Source of the DNA: Holothuria scabra
Taxonomy: Eukaryota; Echinodermata; Holothuroidea; Aspidochirotida; Holothuriidae
Length of the DNA stretch: 64,000 nt
NCBI GenBank assembly: GCA_037179385.1
Contig: CM074181.1
Coordinates: forward strand, 49,992,394-50,056,393
Reading direction: 5' to 3'
The position numbers and the translations under genes were made by a program. This document shows, one piece after another, positions 10,871-21,930 of this stretch. The notes beneath the pieces were generated by a model. It did no database searches and was not told where the DNA came from. It saw nothing but the letters and a program-made list of their open reading frames with translations. Each line of letters begins with the position of its first letter. Positions within the stretch are counted from its first letter, which is position 1.

Positions 10871-11269
10871 ACGAAAACCAGCAGGGCATTCTACAAACTG
10901 ACACACAAACAAACGTACAAAATATACACTAAATATCATCCGTGTTAGAGACTGGCTTTAACAAAAACAGTCTGCCGATAGAGCAACAAAATTGTCTGAT
11001 AAGGTGTTAGGAAAGAGACAATAAAAAAGCAAAGTATTCTTTGCCCTGAAAGAAATAATTGATATGGGAATCAATTAAGTGTTTGGTAAGGATTGGAGCA
11101 GAAAAACTACAGCGGCTGTTGATGAGAAGAAGATTGTAAAAATTTAGACTTTCTTTTGAAAGGAATAAAACAATCGATGACATAATGCGTGTTGAATAAC
11201 TTGACAGATCTCTATGCCACGAGTCACCACGCCTTTTGAGATTGTACCTGGGACTTCAACTTGGCATAT
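10871..11269. other. Non-coding, nothing recognised
   Basis: AT-rich sequence between repeats. No exon or RNA gene seen. Confidence 0.45.
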
Positions 11270-11580
11270 TCCAGTGTCTTTTCATTGAGGTCTTGTAAAA
11301 AAGAAAAAATTCCAGATCATGTTCTACGAACCCTGTCACAGTGATCTGTTCCTAACACACTATATCTCACTTTTGTTTAAAAAATACCTCCACTTTTCAA
11401 CAAAACGACCGAAAAATATGAAATGTGGGCACATTGTTTCAGTGAGATTGCTTTTGTTTTTCTTTTAACTGGATGTACAGTTTGTCCATGAAACGTGATA
11501 CTTTTGGGGTGTTAAAATACATTTTCCTTGGGATAGCAAGCAATGCTGCTTAATTTTCCCTGCATCTCCATCAATCTAAA
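11270..11580. repeat. Dispersed repeat B, copy 1
   Basis: Diverged direct match to 46615-46930. Both contain AATGTGGGCACATTG, a Phe/Leu-codon-like T-rich run, GTTTGTCC(A/T)TGAAA and the TTTTCCT(T/G) block, in the same order and spacing. Non-coding. Confidence 0.6.
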
Positions 11581-12150
11581 ATATTTGCAATACTCGGCTA
11601 AATGGTTGCATGCACACACGCAGATACAGTGTTATCAGCACTGCAGTAAACACACTCCGCAGACTTTGGTTAAAGTGATGAATAAATGCACTAAATCCTG
11701 CAAGAAAAATGAATTACTTTGAAAATTTATATCTTCCGAATGAAGTACGATTTATATTTTTGAGGTGTAGGTTCCACCCTCCTGAAAGAGCCTAAAATTT
11801 TTTTTTATAACTTGAAGCCAATCAATTTTGTCTCTGGAAAGTCATTGCCTTCAAATATGGATGCCGTGCTTGATTCGGTGCTAGATACCAGATCATACAT
11901 CAAGACATGGTCAGGGCAGAGCGGTATGCGTTAATTGCACATTTTTTTTTTTTCCTCCATAGAAGGAATAACTTTATTAACAAAGCAAAGCAAAGCGTTA
12001 ATTGCACATTGAGAAAAGAAATATTAACTCCCTCTGTTCTCGAAGCAACTGAGGCACAAAGTGAATTGCATTAGAGTTTGTTTGAAGGTCGATGCTGTTG
12101 ACTGTGTTGGTTCATCAGGGTTCAATACTTTTACCATAGAGTGCGTTGTC
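11581..12150. other. Non-coding flank containing a retroposon insertion
   Basis: No gene seen. Apart from the short retroposon at 11944-11994, this is AT-rich sequence up to the left duplication of the 7.4-kb TIR element. Confidence 0.45.
11944..11994 (-). mobile_element. 5'-truncated retroposon with 16-bp target duplication
   Basis: A 51-bp insert flanked by perfect direct repeats of GCGTTAATTGCACATT (11928-11943 and 11995-12010). On the minus strand it ends in a poly(A) run preceded by an AATAAAG motif, the signature of a LINE-driven, target-primed insertion. Too short to name the source. Confidence 0.75.
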
Positions 12151-12156
12151 CGTTTG

Positions 12157-12531
12157 TATGAGGTGCCGTATCGGCCAATATTTTATAGCATAAATATATT
12201 TAGGTTATGTTATAAACTCAAAATATATCGATTAAAGTTCCAATATATTTAGGTTATGATATAGAAAGTCCAATATATTTAGGTTATGATATAGAAATTG
12301 ATATAAATGTGTTATATTATGAATCCAATATATATAGATTATACTACTACTCTATATAAATAGCTTATGAGTAAACTGTCTTAGTTTATGAGTAATCCAT
12401 TATAGTTTACAAAATTGCAATATATATAGGTTATGACTGGAAATGCAGCTCGAACAAACGAATGGCGTTACGTCACGAAGATAGGCGTGATCACAAACGG
12501 ATGGGCGTGACAGTATGTACGAAGGCGGGAT
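12157..12531 (+). repeat. Left terminal inverted repeat of the 7.4-kb element
   Basis: Pairs with 19232-19591. Mismatches and small indels are scattered along the arm, so the copies have diverged since insertion. Confidence 0.85.
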
Positions 12532-12896
12532 CATATTTTTGTTCTAGCATCTCGAAGAACTCAGTGAATTTAACAAAAAAAGAAACTTGCTACAACAAGA
12601 TTACCGAACTTAAGATTTCTGTGCCCTTGTGGAGACGCTATATGTAGCAGAGCCCGTGGCTGCCAAGAGAGTAACTAGACAAAATCGAGAAAGATATGGA
12701 CAGTTTGTACAAGACAGTTGGGCGACCCTCAAAATATGTGCCGTATACGGTTCAATAACTAAATAATTCCACGGCGATCCAGGGGGACCTTCGGACATCA
12801 CCCCTATATTTCAAGAAAACGCCCATTGGATTTTAATTCCATACCGTAGCCTCCGTAGGCAGTAATTGAGTGAAAATGTGGTATTGTCCTACGCTA
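12532..12896. other. Interior of the 7.4-kb element, unassigned
   Basis: Contains a short plus-strand open stretch near 12649-12765 with the reading RQNRERYGQFVQDSWATLK, ending in a stop. It has a protein-like look but I recognise no family. It could be a remnant of the element's own gene. Confidence 0.3.
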
Positions 12897-12904
12897 CTGA
12901 GAAC

Positions 12905-13870
12905 CACAGGTCGTCCTAGCGTTATATACTATATATAGTATATATATATATAAAGGAAAAGGTAAGACACACCGCCTAACACCAACACAGTGCTTCACAC
13001 AAAACTGTTTATGATTTCTCACCTTATACTACATTTACCCCTTCAGATCTCTCCAGAACTTTCCCATCATCTTCTTCTAAAGAAACACAACAAACTTTAA
13101 GTTGTCTTAAGCAAAAAACCTCCTATCAAATGCAAAAAATCTTCTCCTCCGATTCAATGTTAACAACGGATTAGATCACTCTTCTCCAATTCATGACGTC
13201 ACATTACGTAATGGGAATTGCCCTGTACGAATTCGGTTCTTCCATCGTTGAGCCAGTGCATGTAAATGCTGAGAACGCCTGTTGTATGCATGCTGCACGT
13301 GAAGTTGGCACGTATGCCGCATGCAAGTTTTTTTTTTTCATAGCACAGCTAGGGGAATTCTACTGTACAGTACATACCTGTACGTGTTGCATGTACTTGC
13401 GGCAGGGCACACGTTTTGGTATGCTGGGTTTTCTGATCCGCACGTTTTCCATTTCTTGTTCAGGTTCCCCGTGCAGAAAGAAATTGCAGTCTGGTCGTGG
13501 ACAGATTTGAAAGCAGTTCGAACTATCCAATGGGAGAACCGAATTCGTACAGGGCAATTCCCATTACGTAATGTGACGTCATGAATTGGAGAAGAGTGAT
13601 CTAATCCGTTGTTAACATTGAATCGGAGGAGAAGATTTTTTGCATTTGATAGGAGGTTTTTTGCTTAAGACAACTTAAAGTTTGTTGTGTTTCTTTAGAA
13701 GAAGATGATGGGAAAGTTCTGGAGAGATCTGAAGGGGTAAATGTAGTATAAGGTGAGAAATCATAAACAGTTTTGTGCGAGGCACTGTGTTGGTGTTAGG
13801 CGGTGTGTCTTACCTTTTCCTTTATATATATATATACTATATAAAGTATATAACGCTAGGACGACCTGTG
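12905..13870. mobile_element. Foldback hAT-like element, 966 bp, 340-bp arms, 8-bp duplication
   Basis: Starts CACAGGTCGTCCTAGCG and ends with its mirror. The two 340-bp arms (12905-13244 and 13531-13870) are almost perfectly complementary around a 286-bp loop. Perfect 8-bp duplications CTGAGAAC lie at 12897-12904 and 13871-13878. Each arm carries TGACGTCA (a CRE) next to ATTACGTAAT. No transposase is encoded; the frames crossing the loop are incidental. The 8-bp duplication fits hAT or P-type elements. Confidence 0.88.
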
Positions 13871-13878
13871 CTGAGAAC

Positions 13879-15276
13879 AAGCCGCCAGCCTTTACCACCG
13901 AAAAAGAAGGACTCGCTACTTTTACTATTTGCAAGACAAATCAATAGAGAACAGTAAACATCTTTCCATACTTACATTCGGGCCTGTTACATTACTCAAT
14001 GGATCATGAAGGGCCTAGGCCTAATTGATTGTTCGCGTGTAAAAGCTCCAAATAGTATTTTACGACTTCATTCGAACGTGAACCTGTAGTTGGCGGTGTG
14101 GCTAGCGGGGATGGAAACTAGGCTTTTGCTTCGGTAACGCGAGTTCGGGTCCCACGGTGTATCAGTTATTTTTCTTTTTCTTTTTTTCCCTTTTTCGTGT
14201 TAGGGCTTTCTCCTTTTTTCCTTTTGTCTTCTTTATCCTTTGTAACAATGCCAAACATTATATCTTCTTCGTGCCGCGACGAGGTGCATGAGGGATTAAT
14301 AAAGAAACCCTTTTATCTTTTTATCTTTTGTTTTGTATGTACAAGCATGTGCTCAGGCAGTCAGGACGTAAATAATGCCTCCCATGCGTACGCCACTTAA
14401 TAAGACTGAGTAATGAAAAGGATGGGGGACTAATGAGATGAGAGACTAATGAATTAGGCAGGGAGACTTATGATACGAGGAGCTGATGAGACGAGGACTA
14501 ATGGGAGAGGGACAATTGAGATTTGAGTCTATACAATTATGTACAGAGTCGTGACTTTGTAAGAACAACTACTTCTAGGAAACCATTATCTTTGAGGTGG
14601 GACCCTGGATCCCCGACCCGGAGCCAGAAGCTCTCGCTTTGTGCTCAGTTTTGCACTGCAGGCGAAAATGTTCATCCCCAACATTTTCGTTCGCCCTTTG
14701 TTTGCTGCCCCCCGGCCCCCCTTCCCCAAAAATTGATATTGTAGCGCTGCCACTGCTCTCTCACTCAAGACAATATTTATTCTTAGACTGCATTTGTGTT
14801 GCATGCGCATGCAGGTATCAGGTAGTCAGCTAGATGGGTGAGTTCCGCACTGCCGGACTCTGTCGGACTCGGATCCCGGCTGATTCGAACACAGCTTGTA
14901 CTCGAGACCATCTCTACTGGGCTTGACTTGGACTTGGAACTTCTGGACTCGGATCCGGCTCAGGACTCGGGGCAGTTGGACGCGACTCCATCCCTGCAAA
15001 ATAGAGAATGTTTAGGTTCTGCTATACAAGCCTGGGAATGGCATTTCCGGCTGTCTGAGAAATAACAATTTTATGAACACTCCGTGCCAACTGCCGATAG
15101 CGTTCGGCTAATTACTATAGTCTTTCGGACAGCATTGAATTGTTCAGGCAAAGAATGTTCTGTCCCACCAAACTTACATGGCCCCTAACTCTTATAGCGG
15201 CCGATAACCTGATGGCGACATACACAAACTTAAAACTATCGACGTAAGTCTTCAGTGAATAGCTTTGATCACATGA
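13879..15276. other. Interior of the 7.4-kb element, mostly unassigned
   Basis: Contains a tRNA-like stretch near 14091-14160, a degenerate purine-rich (GACTAATGAGA)-type repeat at about 14405-14520, and a GGACTCGG-rich stretch at 14850-15000. Short open frames on both strands have no family resemblance. Confidence 0.4.
14091..14160 (+). ncRNA. tRNA-like promoter remnant (possible SINE head)
   Basis: An A-box-like TGGCTAGCGGG at 14099 and a B-box-like GAGTTCGGGTCCC at about 14141 are 42 bp apart, followed by a T-rich tract. No convincing cloverleaf could be drawn, so a tRNA-derived SINE or pseudogene is more likely than a working tRNA. Confidence 0.3.
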
Positions 15277-15284
15277 GACATAAA

Positions 15285-16133
15285 CAGGGGTGGCGCCAGC
15301 AGGATAGGGGGGGGGGGGGCTGGGCCATCCCCCTCCCCCCCGTCGGGGAAGGTCGGCGATTTCGTCGGGGAGGACTTAAAAAATAAAAAAAAAAAATTTA
15401 AAAATCTAAAAAAACTGAAGTTACTGGGTTGGTGATTTTGAACATTTTTTTTGTTTTGTAATTCTATTTCAAATCAGTCGTAAAATTACAACATATCCCC
15501 AATATGAGCTTCAGATTGTTAAAAGTGGCAAAATTTTCCAGTTTCGATGGATACTCAGTACAACAAATAACCAAAGCCACCTGCACTGTTAATCACCCCG
15601 AGATTTTACCTAATTTTGCCCTTGAAAGGCATAACACTTAATAAAGAACCTAATTTTATCATTATAACCTTACAAAAAATTTCTGCAATATAATAAGTTC
15701 AAAATGTTCAAATCTTCGTTCAAAAAAGGGAAAAACTTTTCGGGCAAACTTCTAGTCTCGTCTGGAGACCTAAGTACGTAGGTCTAGAACGAATAAATGC
15801 ATGAACGCAACAGAATTTCAGCTGTCGTGTATAAAACGTTTTTGATTTTACCCATAAAAAGACACATTCTTTGATAAACACCCGGCGTTTTAATGGTCTT
15901 TACAAAAGCCAAATTTCTTTCAAAAATTTTAATTTTTTTCTTCAAAATATACTCCAGATTCTGAAGTATTTGTTGAAAAGAAAGTCAGAAATTTCGGCGC
16001 GCTTGGCGCGCCTCAAATTTTGCCGATTCACGTCCCACTGGGACCCACTCAATGCCTTTGTCGGGGCCTTGAAATGCTGGCCCCCTGTCGGGGGGCTTGC
16101 CCCCCTGTCGGGCAAATCCTGGCACCACCCCTG
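15285..16133. mobile_element. hAT-like non-autonomous element, 849 bp, 8-bp duplication
   Basis: Ends CAGGGGTGGCGCCAG and CCTGGCACCACCCCTG are inverted repeats with one mismatch. Perfect 8-bp duplications GACATAAA lie at 15277-15284 and 16134-16141. Near the left end is a long G run, and GTCGGGG motifs recur at both ends. No transposase frame. hAT is the best fit from end sequence and duplication length. Confidence 0.88.
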
Positions 16134-16141
16134 GACATAAA

Positions 16142-18640
16142 CACATGGTAGACACCAGTTAGCATTTTTCGTTATAAAGCAAATATTTTTCTAATATACG
16201 CTTTTATTTTCACAAGAGGTAAACGTTTTCGGGCGAAATTTGCAGTTTGTCAGAGCGCCTTAGTATACGTAAAGGAGGACTACAATAAAATGTGTAATGC
16301 TAAACGAATTTCAGGCGTCCATATAACTTTCTTGATTTTGCTCATATGATTGGTAGATTCTTCCATAAACAACCCGATTTTTAATTAGCCATACTAAAAG
16401 CCAAATTAATTTCTCCCAAATACTTCAAACCAACTTCTAAACAAGTCACTCGGGATTTTCAAATATTTGTCACAAGAAAGCCAAAAAAATTGAGAAGCTA
16501 TGCGCGCCTCAAATCCTGCCTATCACATCCCACCGGCAACTCATCGACCGTTTTCGGGGCTTCCAAAACCTATGATGATTGGTCTTTTAAGCCACAGGCT
16601 TCCCAAATGCGTCGCAATTTTTTAGCTGTTTACTTTTTCGTGACTATGTTACCCTTATTATGATACTTTTCTTTTTTCGGTCAAATGCTTGAAAGAATTT
16701 GGATATTCGACCTTTTCGGGCATATTGTGTTGTGATAACCTGTGGCGTAAAACTCACGAATAACTGTACAGCTTTTTGCGCTGCCCGAAGGTGAAGCGAA
16801 ATTTTGGAATCTTGTCCAATTTTCTTGAAAATTTTACTGCGACTGTACGACATTTCTTTCCCTTTTTTCGGGCATATCTTTTTTAAGATTTCGGCCACAT
16901 TCATGCCCGTAGCCAGCCCATGTGGAGGGGTGGATCTTTTTTCCAAGATGTGGACCTTTTTTTCAAATACGAAGACGGCTGGCGCGTGCCATAAGCATGC
17001 AGTTGTTAGGGGTCCGGGGCATGCTTCCCCGGAAAAGTTTGAATTCTGCAGATCTCCTGCAATCTGGAGCATTTTAAAGGACTTTTGAACACAATAGAAG
17101 TCCCTTTTCCCCGGAATTCCACACAGTACACCACTTTTTGCGAAAAAATGATACATGTAATCTGAAAGGTTTTATCTTCCTGCAAAAAGTGAACGGAAAT
17201 TCGTCCTCAATATGTCAAGATAAAAAATATTTCATAGCCTACCCTTCAAACACCAGAGCACAGGGCTGGAAAAATGGACCTCCCTCAAGTTGGGGAGGGT
17301 CGTTCGAACGCTCAGACTCCCTGGCTACGGAATCTTCAGAATTAAAAGACTGTCCGATTTTTTTGCCAAATTCCTTCCCGAATTTAGATTTTGGGGAAAT
17401 TTGGGGACAGCCTCCCCCCGCCCCGTCTCGTACGCCACTGGGTATGTCCACTCCACCCAACAGCTAGGTGAGGTCCTGTAGTGGTAAGGTTGCGACCCTT
17501 GAGACTGCATTGACCCAACATGGGCTTGGTAGTTGCATTGGCCAATGACTGGCAACACTGGCTGTGAAAAGTGCAAATTCCTTCCAACCAAATTTGACTT
17601 AAATATTCTACCCCTTCCCCCCGACACCAAGTATGATTTTGAAACAAATTTGTGCATTCCCAGGAATTGAAAAAAATCCCTTAAGGAGGAAGAAACAGGC
17701 CAGATGCTATAGGGGCCATGCTAGGAGCACGCTTTTGCAGGACTGGACATAATCCACACTATGGTATCCGATTTCAGTCACTCCAAATCTGCTGGAAAAT
17801 TATCCATCCAGAAACCCGACGAATAAAAAAGTCAAGAGATTCCAAAGATATGAAGTTTGTTACAGTCTACCTGAGTTTTTTCCGACATCCAGAGTGGATC
17901 CATCGCAAGGGCATATATCTTTGTCATGGTAGCGGCTGGGTAGCCCGGATTGAATATCATCATCGGCCAGCAATAATATAATTTTTGCCAGGTCGCCATT
18001 GGGTGGGGGGATGGGCGATTCAGTGGGGGGATGGAGCCCCAACCCCCCCCCACCCGTAGCTGTGTCACTGTTTTTATATTTTTTCCAAAAAATTATTTTT
18101 CCCTTGAAGGAAGGTTTTAGGACTATCTCATTTACATCTTGTGTACATTTATTTTACTTTTTTCTTTCGAATTTCTTTTGAAGAAAAACTTCCTTTCCGC
18201 CTTCGATATCTCAAATGTTCGTACAATGGTAGGAATTTTTGTTTTCCTTGAAGGAAAAACTTTATTATGGTAGGAGAATTTTTCAATCTGTCTTCCTCTT
18301 TTCTAAAGTAGGAAGAAATTTATTTCATTATGGTAGGAAATTTTTTTTTTCTCTGTGAAGGAACGCTTTATTTCAACCTTCAAATACATATAAGCAAACG
18401 AGTATTTACAGAATTTTAAAGAAATAAGGAGAATTTTTTTTTTTTTTTTTTTTTCCGAAAGGAAGAAATTTATTTACATCTTGAACATACATATAGTACA
18501 GGACAAGCTGAATAAATATAATATTTACAAGTATGTACAATATGATTTCTTAATTTCATTTACCACTAGTTAGATATTCATATTTAGAAATAAGGAGAAT
18601 TTTAAGTTGATCTGAAAATTTACAGCACAAAAAAAGCTAC
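16142..18640. other. TE-derived interior sequence, no gene
   Basis: Looks like degraded non-autonomous hAT material. A motif at 17430-17443 (TCGTACGCCACTG) is a typical right end, but no matching left end was found. GCGCGCCTCAAATCC near 16500 repeats sequence of the 15285 element. A 170-codon minus-strand frame at 16644-17156 has no protein-like pattern. The stretch 18060-18600 is low-complexity, with repeated GGAAGAAATTTATTT and TTATGGTAGGA motifs. Confidence 0.45.
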
Positions 18641-18725
18641 GCGGACCCCACGAGGCGAAAATCGATCTCGGATCCTAGGGAATCCCAAACGTATTTCAAA
18701 CCACTACACCAACAGTCGCTGATGA
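18641..18725 (-). ncRNA. tRNA-like promoter remnant (possible SINE head), minus strand
   Basis: On the minus strand an A-box-like TGGTGTAGTGGTTT (18698-18711) is followed about 35 bp later by a B-box-like GGATCCGAGATCG (18663-18675). A full tRNA fold is not evident. A CRE (TGACGTCA) lies just outside, near 18724. Confidence 0.3.
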
Positions 18726-19231
18726 CGTCACGCGGTTGATAATTTACTTATACTTGCAACATGTTTTAAACATTAAGGAAAGTTCTAATGTAAACTTAAA
18801 TATTTGTGCCTGTGGAAGTGTCTGGGGTACTCAAGGGCATCTTGGCTTTCATTTTGCAAATATGTTTATCTTCCCTGAATGGTGGTCGCAAGAATCTAGT
18901 ATGCCTAAGCCTACTTAGACTGGCTAGACAGAAAATTTGCCCTGCATACGAAGGCCACGACCATGCCTACGACCTAAACTCTCCTGGCCACGTACGTGCT
19001 GGTCTTTCCACGATTTCTTCTTCATTAAAATTCATTTTCGGTACTTTTATTATACCAACGTTAGTCAGCCTAGTTGTAGCAAGTTACCGTTCTTTTTTCT
19101 AAAAGTTCCCACGACTCTCTGGCGAAGAGCCAAGGGACGAAAACCAAGTTACCGTTTGTAAAACTTACAAGTTACACGCAGTGCTAGCATATGTCGAATC
19201 CATATACCGGCAGCTTCGAGAAGCCAACCGT
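18726..19231. other. Interior of the 7.4-kb element, unassigned
   Basis: A short minus-strand frame begins with an ATG near 19035 and reads MNFNEEEIVERPARTWPGEF before stopping. It is next to the right TIR but too short to interpret. Confidence 0.3.
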
Positions 19232-19591
19232 GATCCGATCCCGCCTTCGTACATACTGTCACGCCCATCCGTTTGTGATCACGCCTATCTTCGTGACGTA
19301 ACGCCATTCGTTTGTTCGAGCTGCATTTCCAGTCATAACCTATATATATTGCAATTTTATAAACTATAATGGATTACTCGTAAACTAAGACAGTTTACTC
19401 ATAAGCTATTTATATAGAGTAGTAATATAATCTATATATATTGGATTCATAATATAACACATTTATATCAATTCTATATCATAACCTAAATATATTGGAC
19501 TTTCTATATCATAACCTAAATATATTTTGAGTTTATAACATAGCCTAAATATATTTATGTTATAAAATATTGGCCGATACGGCACTTCATA
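19232..19591 (-). repeat. Right terminal inverted repeat of the 7.4-kb element
   Basis: Mirror of 12157-12531; outer end at 19591 followed by the CGTTTG duplication. Confidence 0.85.
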
Positions 19592-19597
19592 CGTTTG

Positions 19598-19990
19598 ACT
19601 CTCCTTTGTCTGTACAGTTACCTGCCCTAATTATTCGTGAATGCTAAGCAAAGGGCTTGAAGGAACGTGGGAGCCAATGGTTGTATTTTCTGCGGTTTTC
19701 CTTGTTTTTGTATGTGTATTGGAGAGGGATAGTGATTGTAGGGTGTTGAACGGCTATGCTTCGCGTTAGCCAGATGTAACGTTTTGCAGTCGACCTTGGG
19801 ATGGAACATCAAGTCTTGCCTATTAAAGTTCTATTGTGGTGATTTGGAAACCACTGAGGAACACACGTCGTTGGATAACTTTTTGGTATGTTTAAACTAA
19901 TATCTTTTTCTAGCCAATCCCCATACCACATAGCATCAGCGAATTAGTGTGATGAGACACTATTGTTGTTAGTAGTTGTTTTGTGTAGAT
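19598..19990. other. Non-coding spacer, nothing recognised
   Basis: Between the right duplication of the 7.4-kb element and the next TIR element. No exon or RNA gene seen. Confidence 0.45.
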
Positions 19991-21077
19991 GCACTCTAAA
20001 AAAAACACAGTTGGGTAAAAAGTGTTGGGCAAAATACAAAGTTCCCAACATGGGTAAATAACTGTACCCAGATTGCTGGGCGAATTGTAGGGCAAGAGCA
20101 GTCATCCCAAATTGAAGAAGTGAAGTAGACTGTACAGTTTCATGATTGGCTGTTGGGAGTCATGTGGCAATGTTTTTTTCTCTTCAAATGTGAAATTTAC
20201 CAGAAATATTAACTGCTTGGTTTACCTTGAATATGCAACAGTAAAGTCATAAAATGTAATTAAAGATACTTTGCAGTGGAATAAGATGAAAACTGAGTTA
20301 TTTAGCTTTTTCTTCAAAATAAGTTTTCGGGGGGGGGGGACCTGCTCTTTACCTTAAACGTTGGGTAAAATCCAGGTGCTGGTAAAACTAAAAGGCGTTG
20401 GGAAAGTGTTAAAGTACCCAAAAGTTGGGTAAAATATAATTGACCAACCAGAAGAAGTAAAAGATCTGTTAAGTTTAACAGATAATTGTTGTTATGAAAG
20501 TGGTTAATTGTAATTAAGATCTTATGATTGAATAAGGTTGGATTTGGTAAATAAAAAGCCAGCGGTAGAGTAGCAGTAAAAGTCTGGACGAAATTACTTA
20601 AGAGCAATGGGCGCACAGAAAAAAAGTTTTCAGTACTACGTAATCAATATGGAAGAAGAAAAATAAAGTTCACGATTGAGCTTGTGATTTTAAACTACAC
20701 ACTTCACTGTCTATTAACCAAGTGCATCGTCGTCTGTGTCCCCAACCACTCTTTGGAGAGCAAACTGTGTAAGTGGGTACTTTGTTAAACTCCTTCTTGC
20801 CCATTTCATATGGCCTAATGTAAGATCTCATAGTCATTGAAATCCAAAGAAGCACCCAACAGTACAGCTGTTGGTCAAATTTTAACCATTTCTTGGGCAA
20901 AATTAGTTGGGTGAAATGGTTGGGTAATTTCTTTTGCCCAACTAATGAATAAAGCACTTAACCAACTGAATTAGGCATTTTTTACCCAATTCCGGTCATG
21001 TAATCGGCATATGGATCCAACGGTTGGGTAAAAAATGCCCAAATTGGGCAATATTTTTCCCAACAGTTTATAGAGTG
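19991..21077. mobile_element. TIR element with TTGGGTAAAA internal motifs, about 1.1 kb
   Basis: Ends CACTCTAAA and (inverted) CACTCTATAAA, with inverted subterminal GTTGGGTAAAAA and GTTGGGCAAA motifs recurring through the element, such as near 20013, 20361, 20423 and 21023. It contains a copy of dispersed repeat C (20100-20350). No transposase frame. The ends resemble those of the palindromic MITE at 52029-52271, so both may use the same transposase. A TA target is possible but not clean on the left. Confidence 0.65.
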
Positions 21078-21730
21078 TAGCCTATGTTGACGATACAATG
21101 GCTGCAGTAAATATTAAGCAGAACGAAATAGTTAGAACTGAGAGGCGTCTAATTATTACGAATTTAATGTCAAAATACAGTAATGCAGAAGAAAAATTAA
21201 CAAGACTTAATATGAACGATGATGAAAATTCGCAATTCAGCCGCGGAACAAACTTTAGGTGGAGATGTTAACGAATCGGAGTGTGAATGCATGTAGAGAA
21301 AGTGGAAGAATTATGAGCGACCGCTGAGGGAAGGAAAATTGAACAATTATGAAATGTGGAGGAAATTTAACATTATACTAGCACGTTGATGGAAAATTGT
21401 CGAATAGGAAGTAAATGGCGAAGAAGTAGAGGGTGTTAATAGATTTAGTTACTGACATTCTATAAGTTATGTGTTAAAGTAGTTGTCGGTTCTTTCTTCG
21501 TTTTAAGGTTCGTTATATCAATATAATCCCGTGTGCATTTAAAGTGGCCGAGTCGTTCTTTAGGAATGACATATGCGCATGTTCCACACCGAACCCGTGA
21601 CAAATACCGTGAATAAATACTAGCCTGCCTCATCAACTCGTAAATTTACACTTTGAAGGCTTTTAGATTTGTTCTCGGTATGCCTATGTTACTGACTACA
21701 TACTTTCTGATCCCTGGATACCGTACGAAT
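21078..21730. other. Non-coding spacer, nothing recognised
   Basis: AT-rich; no exon, RNA gene or repeat boundary seen before the TTAA of the next element. Confidence 0.45.
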
Positions 21731-21930
21731 TTAACCCTTTACCGTTGTGCTCCAATCGGGGAATATTTGCGCGCCTCGGGAGTGGGCGGAAAAGCGGACG
21801 TAGCACGCCCCGCATCAGCTTCCGTAGGCTATTGACCCCGTGACCTTAAAGTTAAACTATTGTCTCTCGCTCGTTGTTGTGTCCGAATTTTCGGGTAGCT
21901 ACTCGCAGTTTCGAGCTCTGCGTGACCCAG

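Larger units (their letters stand above)
12157..19591. mobile_element. 7.4-kb element with about 375-bp terminal inverted repeats and 6-bp duplication
   Basis: The left arm (12157-12531) and right arm (19232-19591) are inverted copies of each other. The outer ends read TATGAGGTGCCGTATCGG and its mirror. Direct CGTTTG repeats sit exactly outside both ends (12151-12156, 19592-19597), as expected for a target-site duplication. Each arm has an AT-rich outer part with tandem AATATATTTAGGTTATGA motifs and an inner GC-richer part with GTTACGTCACGAAG and GGCGTGATCACAAACGG. Two younger hAT-like elements sit inside. No transposase frame was recognised. The superfamily is open: 6-bp duplications occur in some hAT, IS3EU, Dada and Polinton elements, but the ends do not start with AG as Polintons do. 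Confidence 0.75.

Noticed and set aside
13193..13584. Overlapping frames crossing the loop of the foldback element
   Set aside because: Translations are low-complexity and differ between frames; the sequence is explained by the foldback structure.
14838..15065. 75-codon frame with LDLDLELLDSDP-type sequence
   Set aside because: Produced by GGACTCGG/GACTTGG simple repeats rather than a protein domain.
16644..17156. 170-codon minus-strand frame, the longest outside the retroelement
   Set aside because: Lies in degraded hAT-like sequence; composition and lack of motifs suggest chance, and no splice or start context.
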